Shown here one piece after another: positions 13,774 through 19,471 of a stretch of 19,471 bases of DNA; position 1 is the first letter of the stretch; every line of letters starts with the position of its first letter. Position numbers and translations under genes: made by a program. The stretch spans positions 1 through 19,471 of the forward strand of contig RKAV01000053.1 in assembly GCA_014846175.1 (NCBI GenBank), read 5' to 3'. The notes below the pieces were generated by a model. The model made no database searches and was not told where the DNA came from. It saw nothing but the letters and a program-made list of their open reading frames with translations. Source of the DNA: a bacterium. Its GTDB lineage: Bacteria; Bacillota_I; Bacilli_A; RF39; UBA660.

Positions 13774-14762
13774 GTATATAAAGTTACTTTATCAAAGTAA
13801 TAACCTAATATTTGTTTATAGTTACAATCAAGTTTTGCTAAAGCATTTGCTCCTACTAGACTTAAGCCATAACCACTACCAATTCCTCTTGTAATAAAAT
13901 TAAAACCATTCTTTAAAACTAGAATTGTAATATCTGCTGAAGGCAAATCTAGTCTAGCCATTAATTCAAGAGAATCAAATATCTTATCATTAACTTGTAA
14001 CTTTAATATCCTATTACCACTACTTAATTGTTTAATTATAATATTAAGTTTTTCATCTTTAATACCTAATCTATTTCTTAACTCTTCAACAGTAAAATAC
14101 TTCTGATTCATATAATTAGGATAAGCTAAGTCCCAGAAACTTTCTACCTGCTTTAAATAAGGAACACCATCTTTCTTTTCTGTATAACCATTACTAACTA
14201 AATGAATATAAGCATCAATTGGTTTCTTATCATAAACTAAATATTCACCATCAGTTTCACTAATCGCTTCCTTGAATACCTTTTCATACATTCTATAAGT
14301 ATTAGGATAAAGTAATTTATAGTAATTTAAATTAACATAAGAAAAATGATAATTATCTTTTCTCATCTTCTTATTTTCCTTATATAGCTTCATTATTTCA
14401 CTACGATATAAAACAGTAACAGCTTTTAAAGTTTCCTTTTCTAAAAACATTGTAATATTACTAAATAAAACACTTAAAAGAAAATTATCAAGAGAAATTT
14501 TATCATCAGTATCAAGGGTTAAGATAACATCCTTATCATATCTAGATTCCTTATCTAATAAAATAACTTTAGTAGGTATGCCATCAATAAAAATAACAAC
14601 CTTATTACCATTAAATTGAATTCTTTGATTAACTAACCAGTTATGGTCTAACCCATCTAAATTATAATCATCTAAATCTTTAGCAAATTCATAATTCATT
14701 GATAAATACAAATATAAAACATCTTCATTTTTCTCTTTCACTACCTTATATTTTTCTAGCAT
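13752..14762 (-). CDS. SpoIID/LytB-like protein with altered catalytic residues
   Basis: A 336-aa protein resembling SpoIID, the lytic transglycosylase that acts with amidases in engulfment. The E-T-L-K-A-V block (110-115) matches the EALKAQAV motif. The C-terminal R-G-I-G-S-G-Y-G-L-S-L-V-G-A-N-A-L-A (292-309) followed by YKQILGYYF matches the family's G-x-G-H-G-x-G-M-S-Q-x-G-A end. In active SpoIID a catalytic Glu lies eight residues before the EALKA Glu; here that place is Asn102. The His of GHG is Tyr (GYG), and MSQ is LSL. There is no clear signal peptide. It is therefore probably a non-enzymatic relative or has a changed function. It starts at ATG 14762 with SD GGTGAT and follows the phospholipase C-like gene by 46 bases in the same operon. 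Confidence 0.62.
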   Translation of the reverse strand: MLEKYKVVKEKNEDVLYLYLSMNYEFAKDLDDYNLDGLDHNWLVNQRIQFNGNKVVIFIDGIPTKVILLDKESRYDKDVILTLDTDDKISLDNFLLSVLFSNITMFLEKETLKAVTVLYRSEIMKLYKENKKMRKDNYHFSYVNLNYYKLLYPNTYRMYEKVFKEAISETDGEYLVYDKKPIDAYIHLVSNGYTEKKDGVPYLKQVESFWDLAYPNYMNQKYFTVEELRNRLGIKDEKLNIIIKQLSSGNRILKLQVNDKIFDSLELMARLDLPSADITILVLKNGFNFITRGIGSGYGLSLVGANALAKLDCNYKQILGYYFDKVTLYTKEEAKR

Positions 14763-14808
14763 ATTATCACCTAAAAGTAGTGTTTGTAGAAAATGAAAAC
14801 TTTATACT

Positions 14809-15789
14809 TTAAAATTCAAAATATTTTAATTCATAATCTTTATCACAGTTCTTTCCTGTTTTATAAGATAAATTCTTAAATACTTTAGTTAAATCAACTT
14901 TCTTAGTATCCTTAATATAGTAATTAACCTTCTTAATAATATCTAAAGTTTCTTGTAATGCTTTATCATATAATTCATCAAAACTATCAGTATGTTTTTC
15001 TCTTTTTAGACAAGGGTGATACCATTCTTCTTTATTAATATTAAGATAGTTTCTTTTATCATTATCATTTATATGATAAGAAATAGTAGAGAAAGGAAAA
15101 AATGACTTAGGTGTTATCACTTCACAAGTAGTATAAATCATTCTTTTGATTCCTGTTTTATCATATCTAAAATACTTAAGAGCAAAGTGCATATCTTTTA
15201 AAGCTTGTTTATAAAAATTACTCATTTCATTTATACCAAAGGTTTCTTTAAAAGCATAATCAATCACTTCTTCTAATTCCTTAGAAAAAGATTTAAATTC
15301 AAAACAATAGTCATAAAACTTAAAAGAATGAACTTTCTCTTGTTCTCTTTTACTAATTAAATAATTATCAAGAAAGACCTCCATATTATGATGAAGTCCT
15401 CGATATTTATAAGTTTCTTTATCTTCTTTTTTCCATTCCCCAGTCTTATAAAAAACATAAGGATGGATAGTACTATCAAGAACATAATGAGCAATAAAAC
15501 CATATAAATAAGCCATAACATCAGGTATTTGATAATAATTATTATACTTAATATAATTAACTAAATTTATAAAAAACTCTCTTGTTTTATTAGTATGAAA
15601 GTAAAGAGCAAAATCTTGTTGTTTCTTTCCCTTCTTTAAAGAAATTTTATGATAAAAAAAGAAAGGGTCCATTCCTTGAGCAAACATTCTTATATCTTTT
15701 TTTTCATCCATTAATAATTCTTTTAAACCGATAGGTAGATTATTGTAAACGTCTATACCAAAATAGGCATGTGTAACAGTAGCTGGCAT
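14809..15789 (-). CDS. Zinc-dependent phospholipase C-family protein
   Basis: A 326-aa protein of the zinc-dependent phospholipase C-like family common in Firmicutes. Likely metal ligands are H7 in PATVTHAYFG, D41 in QGMDPFFFY, H65 in YFHTNKT, H101, D105 and H109 in AHYVLDSTIHPY, and H133-H134 with E137 in LHHNMEVFLDN. This matches the helical phospholipase C/S1-P1 nuclease metal site. No signal peptide is seen, so it may act in the cytoplasm; the substrate is unknown. SD AAAGGATG precedes ATG. It is the first gene of a minus-strand pair with the SpoIID-like gene and is transcribed away from the Abi gene from a divergent promoter region. Confidence 0.83.
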   Translation of the reverse strand: MPATVTHAYFGIDVYNNLPIGLKELLMDEKKDIRMFAQGMDPFFFYHKISLKKGKKQQDFALYFHTNKTREFFINLVNYIKYNNYYQIPDVMAYLYGFIAHYVLDSTIHPYVFYKTGEWKKEDKETYKYRGLHHNMEVFLDNYLISKREQEKVHSFKFYDYCFEFKSFSKELEEVIDYAFKETFGINEMSNFYKQALKDMHFALKYFRYDKTGIKRMIYTTCEVITPKSFFPFSTISYHINDNDKRNYLNINKEEWYHPCLKREKHTDSFDELYDKALQETLDIIKKVNYYIKDTKKVDLTKVFKNLSYKTGKNCDKDYELKYFEF

Positions 15790-15809
15790 CTAACCACATC
15801 CTTTACAAC

Positions 15810-15818
15810 AGTATACCA
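15810..15818 (-). promoter_or_regulatory. Extended -10 for the phospholipase C-like gene
   Basis: On the minus strand TGG-TATACT (complement of 15810-15818), about 21 bases before the ATG at 15789. It is one half of a divergent promoter pair with 15860-15868. Confidence 0.55.
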
Positions 15819-15859
15819 TATAATTTCACGAAAAATTCATATTTTTTTAGATAGTTATG

Positions 15860-15868
15860 TGGTATAAT
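15860..15868 (+). promoter_or_regulatory. Extended -10 for the Abi-HtrA operon
   Basis: TGG-TATAAT (15860-15868), about 20 bases before ATG 15889, with SD AGGTGG (15879-15884) between. The -10 box is perfect; the -35 is poor. Confidence 0.65.
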
Positions 15869-15888
15869 TACTCTAGGCAGGTGGGAAG

Positions 15889-16845
15889 ATGATAGAGAAA
15901 CAATTTAAAAATCTAGAAGAACAGATAGAAATAATGAAATATAAAGGTCTTACTATTAATGACCCAGATTTCACTAAGCAAATCCTATTAAGAGAAAACT
16001 ATTTCTTCTTAAATGGTTATCGTTATCCTTTAATGAAAAGTATGAAGGATAAAAGATTTTTAGAAGGAGCAACGTTTGAAGAGTTATATAGTATCTTTTT
16101 GTTTGATAGAGGAATTAGAAATGTCTTCTTTAAGAATCTATTAATAATAGAGAATAATTTGAAATCAATCTTTTCTTATCAATTATCGAAAAGGTATGGT
16201 TATAGAGAAAAAGATTATTTAAAAACAAAGAACTTTACACAAGATAAAACTAAATCAAGACAAGTCAATGATTTAATTCATAAGATGAAAAGGCAAATAA
16301 GAGTTAATGGTAGGGAACATACAGCCACTAGTCATTATATGATGAATTATGGGTATATACCTTTATGGATATTAGTTAAAGTTTTATCTTTTGGAATAGT
16401 AGGAGAATTATTTTCTATTTTAAAATATGAAGATCAAAAAAGAATATGTGATATCTATCATTTAAATGTTTCTACTATGACAACTTACTTACCAATATTA
16501 TCTAATTATCGTAATTTATGTGCACATGAAGATATTTTATATGAAAATAGAACTCAGAAGGTTATACCTAATACAATCTATCATAAACTACTTAATATTG
16601 AAGAAGATGAAGAAGGGTATATCTATGGGAAAAATGATGTTTTTGCATTAGTAATTATTATGAAAGATATGTTAAGTAAAGAAGAGTTTAAGAATATGAT
16701 GTTAGAGTTAGAAAGAGAGATAAATAATTTATCTTATAACCTACATACAATTAAATTGGAAGTTATTTTGAAGAGAATGGGTTTTCCTTCTAACTTTGAT
16801 CAAATAGAAAAAATTGAAAGGAGTTATGAAAATGAATATGAATAA
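15889..16845 (+). CDS. Abi family protein (Abi_2, HEPN RNase fold)
   Basis: A 318-aa protein of the Abi_2 (AbiD/AbiF-like) family, linked to abortive phage infection through RNA cleavage or tRNA-level toxicity. Family marks are seen in order: the N-terminal LTINDPDFTKQILLRENYFF-type segment with L-N-G-Y-R-Y-P (41-47), LYSIFLFDRGIRNVF (67-81), the IENNLKSIFSYQL helix, GYIPLWILVKVLSFG (155-169), and R208-N-L-C-A-H213 in SNYRNLCAHEDILYEN. R-N-x-x-x-H is the HEPN catalytic motif. The last 14 bases overlap the HtrA gene. In phage defence such genes usually stand alone; a protease partner by overlap is unusual. A housekeeping role cannot be excluded. Confidence 0.85.
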   Translation: MIEKQFKNLEEQIEIMKYKGLTINDPDFTKQILLRENYFFLNGYRYPLMKSMKDKRFLEGATFEELYSIFLFDRGIRNVFFKNLLIIENNLKSIFSYQLSKRYGYREKDYLKTKNFTQDKTKSRQVNDLIHKMKRQIRVNGREHTATSHYMMNYGYIPLWILVKVLSFGIVGELFSILKYEDQKRICDIYHLNVSTMTTYLPILSNYRNLCAHEDILYENRTQKVIPNTIYHKLLNIEEDEEGYIYGKNDVFALVIIMKDMLSKEEFKNMMLELEREINNLSYNLHTIKLEVILKRMGFPSNFDQIEKIERSYENEYE

Positions 16846-17962
16846 ACTTAAAGATAGTATATTAATAGTTGTGGCTTTTATTCTAGGTGGCGTTTTAACT
16901 TATGTTGTAGTAAGTGGTAATTTAACTACTTCATCAAAAGGAACGACTAGTAGTACAGGGGCAACTTGTAGTAGTAAAAACTGTACTAAAGTATTAGTTG
17001 ATGGGTCAGGAATAAGTCAATCAGTTTCTAAAGTCTATGATGGTGTATTAGTAGTTAAAAACTATCAAAGTAATCAATTAGCAGGTTTTGGAACAGGTTT
17101 TGTTTATAAAGAAGATGGTAAATATGACTATATTATAACTAATCATCATGTAATTGATGGAAATAATAAAGTAACAGTTTTAACTAGTAAGGAAGAGGAG
17201 TTAGATGCTGAAGTATTAGGAAGTGATAGTTATGTAGATATAGCTGTTCTTAGAGTTAAAAAGAATAAAGATTTAACAGTATTATCTATTGGAACTAGTG
17301 AAAATAGTAAATTAGGAGACTTAGTATTTACTATTGGTACTCCAGTTAGTAATGAATATCAAGGAAGTGTATCAACTGGTCACTTAGCAGGAAAAGATAG
17401 AATGGTAACAGTTAGTACTAGTAGTAGTGGTTATGGAACAAGTACTGGTGACTGGGTAATGAAAGTATTACAAACAGATGCTTCAATTAATCCTGGAAAT
17501 AGTGGTGGACCTTTAATGAATGCTAATGGAGAAGTAATTGGTGTTATTTCTATGAAATTAGTTAAAGAAGAAATTGAAGGTATGGGATTTGCTATTCCAA
17601 TCGAATATGCAATATCTAAGATTGAAACTTTAGAAAAAGGTGAAGAAATCAAATGGCCACAATTAGGTGTTCAAATGGTTAATGTTTCTGATGTTAAATC
17701 ATCTCGTTTTGGTAGTAATTATAATATTCCAAATGATATTGATTCTGGTGTTGTAGTTGCAGGTGTAGTAAGTGGAACAGGAGCAGCTAAATCAGACTTA
17801 AAAGAAGGAGACATAATTACAAAACTTAATGGTGAAACAGTAGAAAATGCAGCATATTTAAGATATGAGTTGTATAAATATGCTCCAGGTGATACAATAA
17901 CGATTACGTATTTACGTGATGGCAAAGAACATGAAACAAAAGCAGTATTATCAAAAAGTTAA
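16832..17962 (+). CDS. HtrA/DegP-type membrane serine protease with PDZ domain
   Basis: A 376-aa S1C protease for protein quality control at the outside of the membrane. It has a membrane anchor at about 9-27, a Ser/Thr/Gly-rich linker with two Cys (46 and 51), and a trypsin-like domain at about 60-265 with catalytic H106 in ITNHHVI, D136 in SYVDIAVL and S224 in NPGNSGGP. One PDZ domain (about 275-370) holds GVVVAGVVSGTGAAKSDLKEGD and ends in a typical strand KHETKAVL-like sequence. ATG 16832 is chosen because SD AAAGGAG (16817-16823) is eight bases away; ATG 16826 is too close. It overlaps the Abi gene by 14 bases and is followed after 17 bases by a gene of unknown function. The triad is complete. 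Confidence 0.93.
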   Translation: MNMNKLKDSILIVVAFILGGVLTYVVVSGNLTTSSKGTTSSTGATCSSKNCTKVLVDGSGISQSVSKVYDGVLVVKNYQSNQLAGFGTGFVYKEDGKYDYIITNHHVIDGNNKVTVLTSKEEELDAEVLGSDSYVDIAVLRVKKNKDLTVLSIGTSENSKLGDLVFTIGTPVSNEYQGSVSTGHLAGKDRMVTVSTSSSGYGTSTGDWVMKVLQTDASINPGNSGGPLMNANGEVIGVISMKLVKEEIEGMGFAIPIEYAISKIETLEKGEEIKWPQLGVQMVNVSDVKSSRFGSNYNIPNDIDSGVVVAGVVSGTGAAKSDLKEGDIITKLNGETVENAAYLRYELYKYAPGDTITITYLRDGKEHETKAVLSKS

Positions 17963-17979
17963 TACGAGGAGGAAATGTT

Positions 17980-18720
17980 ATGAGAAGGGTTATACCTCTT
18001 GAGAAAAAAGTAGAAAGTGAAAAAGGAATTAATTTATTAAAAGAAACTTGTAATTATATAAATGAACATCTAGCTGAATTTGAAGATAATGATTATAAAG
18101 ATATTACAGAATTGTGTCTTTATCTATTGACAGGTTATAAAAAAGAAAATATAAATTCTAACTTTTTCGATACTATTTTTGCTTATATTAAAGAAAATAT
18201 TGGTAAAATGGAAATGGATTTTTCACCTACTGATACTATACAACAAATAAGAGTAGGTAATATAAAAATGGGTAGTTTGATGTTTAAAGATTTTTCATTA
18301 AAAGAAAAACAAGAAAGAAAAGATAAACGACTTAGTTGCTGTGGTTTTTATCCAACTATGGAGAGAAAAGAAAGAATATTTTTAACACTTAATAATCAAA
18401 TGATTATGGGCAATCAAGCTATTATTAATCAAGATGATTGTGATAATCTTTTTATAGGGGAATACTATTTTAATAGAAATACCATTTCTCCTAATAATGC
18501 TTCCTTAACTAAATTAGAATTAATAGATAATGTAACTATTGTGGAAGATATATACGAATATAACGAAATAGCAGGAATGAGACATTATGAAGGATTGATT
18601 TCTTTAGAAAATTATAAAGATAATGAATATTTTGTTGCTTCCTTAATAGATAGAAAAGAGCTTTTTGCTAATAAATATGGCATAGCACCATCTAATACTT
18701 CATCTATTACAATAAAATAA
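17980..18720 (+). CDS. 246-aa protein, unknown function
   Basis: A soluble protein with no family recognised. The first 100 residues are helical and charged; a central part holds LSCCGFYPTMERKERIFLTLNNQ with adjacent Cys. The C-terminal half looks like mixed alpha/beta. There is no signal peptide or membrane segment. SD GAGGAGG (17966-17972) precedes ATG 17980. It follows the HtrA gene by 17 bases, so it is the third gene of the Abi-HtrA operon. The ending contains the left arm of a terminator. It may be a cytoplasmic protein whose job is unrelated to the protease. Confidence 0.7.
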   Translation: MRRVIPLEKKVESEKGINLLKETCNYINEHLAEFEDNDYKDITELCLYLLTGYKKENINSNFFDTIFAYIKENIGKMEMDFSPTDTIQQIRVGNIKMGSLMFKDFSLKEKQERKDKRLSCCGFYPTMERKERIFLTLNNQMIMGNQAIINQDDCDNLFIGEYYFNRNTISPNNASLTKLELIDNVTIVEDIYEYNEIAGMRHYEGLISLENYKDNEYFVASLIDRKELFANKYGIAPSNTSSITIK

Positions 18721-18747
18721 AAGAACTGGTGATAGTTCTTTTATTTT
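18714..18747. terminator. Bidirectional terminator overlapping both stop codons
   Basis: A fourteen-base perfect stem, AAAATAAAAGAACT (18714-18727) and AGTTCTTTTATTTT (18734-18747), with a six-base loop. It carries the stop of the 246-aa gene (18718-18720) and that of the minus-strand gene (18741-18743), and T-runs face both ways. Confidence 0.88.
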
Positions 18748-19471
18748 ATAGAAAAACACCCGATATCATTATCTTTTAAAACTTTATACATATTTAAAAC
18801 ATCATTTTCGTCTTTTGCTTGTATTTTTAAAGAAGAGCCACCTAATAAATATTTTTGTAGTGTTGCTTGTTTTAAAATATCAATAGAAAGATAAATACTG
18901 TCACTATACTTATCTTTGTTAGTGACATTTTTAATTTTACCAAATATAGCAGCATCTTGCTTTTTAAATTCTATTTCTATCCTAGTATCTTGAAATGCTG
19001 TTAATACAAAGTTTAAATTATTTTGTTCACTAAAATTATCTATCTTTTTTTTCATGAATTTTAATATTTCTTTTGCTAATTCATAAGTTGTTTCTTCATC
19101 TTTCTTATTTGTAAGAGTATAGATTGCTTCTTCTAATCCAATTATATTAAAAGATAGAGTACCATGTTTTAATAATTTTCTAAGACGATCTTTTTCCTTT
19201 AATTTTTCACCATCATGCCATGTTCCTAGTTGGTATAAAGTAGGAAATTGAAGGATGGTTTTATTTACTTGTAATTCAAATCTTTCTAAAATAGCATCTT
19301 TAGCTTGTTTTAATACTTGTTCTAATTCTTGATAGAAAGAGCGATAATCATTATTACTTTTAAGAGCTATTCTAACTAAGTTAATAGATATACATGATAT
19401 ATTTCCTTTTCCACCACAAATCTTCTTATCAATAGTGGTATTATCTTCTATTACCCTTATAGCATTGTATC
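18741..19471 (-). CDS. Anaerobic ribonucleotide reductase (NrdD)-like protein, 3' part, no glycyl-radical end
   Basis: The frame is open from the window edge to TAA 18741-18743, giving 242 visible residues; the start is off the right side. The series GGKGNISCISINLVRIAL, AILERFELQ, TWHDGEKLKEKDRLRKLLKHG, TLSFNIIGLEEAI, NLNFVLTAFQD, FGKIKNVTNKDKY and the end KDNDIGCFSIK matches the class III reductase NrdD, which makes deoxyribonucleoside triphosphates without oxygen. Two things are odd. The protein ends where NrdD normally goes on to a Cys4 zinc ribbon and the glycyl-radical segment near R-x-x-G-Y. And the position of the conserved Cys before R-V (as in GCRTRV) reads Y-N-A-I-R-V. A terminator begins at the stop, so the end looks genuine. 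It may be an inactive relative or a reductase supplied with its radical by another protein. Confidence 0.7.
   Translation of the reverse strand, partial: YNAIRVIEDNTTIDKKICGGKGNISCISINLVRIALKSNNDYRSFYQELEQVLKQAKDAILERFELQVNKTILQFPTLYQLGTWHDGEKLKEKDRLRKLLKHGTLSFNIIGLEEAIYTLTNKKDEETTYELAKEILKFMKKKIDNFSEQNNLNFVLTAFQDTRIEIEFKKQDAAIFGKIKNVTNKDKYSDSIYLSIDILKQATLQKYLLGGSSLKIQAKDENDVLNMYKVLKDNDIGCFSIK

Noticed and set aside
17431..17925. Two minus-strand open frames inside the HtrA gene
   Set aside because: Antisense shadows of the protease and PDZ domains, rich in Ser/Pro as expected for reversed Gly/Thr codons.
1..19471. tRNA or rRNA genes
   Set aside because: No cloverleaf with the TTCGA loop or rRNA-like GC-rich stretch was found by eye.

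Overview
The window is strongly AT-rich. Its complete genes use ordinary TGG for Trp and only TAA or TAG as stops. The presence of EzrA, strong Shine-Dalgarno (SD) sequences, extended -10 promoters and hairpin terminators overlapping stop codons points to a low-GC Firmicute of the Bacilli. A gut lineage of the RF39/Erysipelotrichales kind is plausible. This placement is inference from gene content, not from a marker-gene search.

Layout. (1) 1-4360, plus strand: a tightly packed cell-division and envelope operon holding ezrA, a prepilin-like protein, two small membrane proteins, and a membrane-anchored LysM protein that looks like an inactive amidase. (2) 4365-5935, minus strand: a GNAT-like protein and a DUF3048 (YerB-like) protein. 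(3) 6044-8170, plus strand: a secreted-type DNA/RNA endonuclease, phosphate acetyltransferase (pta) and a nucleoside 2-deoxyribosyltransferase-like protein. (4) 8269-9150, minus strand: a PHP-domain phosphoesterase. (5) 9200-13050: an accessory island. It opens with a truncated oleate hydratase relic that keeps its promoter, SD and a palindromic operator-like site. This relic runs directly into the C-terminal remnant of a MobV-type mobilisation protein. A cassette of three genes follows: a 92-aa protein (possibly frameshifted), a ClpX-type AAA+ unfoldase with an unrelated N-terminal region, and a 118-aa protein. A structured inverted repeat resembling a relaxase origin of transfer, and several hairpins, close the island. 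(6) 13082-15789: a CwlD-like amidase on the plus strand, converging on a minus-strand pair of a SpoIID-like protein with altered catalytic residues and a zinc-dependent phospholipase C-family protein. (7) 15889-18720, plus strand: a HEPN-type Abi protein overlapping an HtrA/DegP-type protease, then an unrecognised 246-aa protein. (8) 18741 to the window end, minus strand: the 3' part of a class III (anaerobic) ribonucleotide reductase-like gene that stops before the zinc-ribbon and glycyl-radical region.

Most interesting: the ClpX-like protein keeps a ClpX-type GYVG pore loop and an IGFG motif at the ClpP-docking loop position, lacks the zinc-binding domain, and is flanked by two small unknown proteins in mobile-element debris. 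It could be an island-borne unfoldase that borrows the host ClpP. A second theme is catalytically degenerate paralogues of envelope and metabolic enzymes: an amidase-like, a SpoIID-like and an NrdD-like protein.
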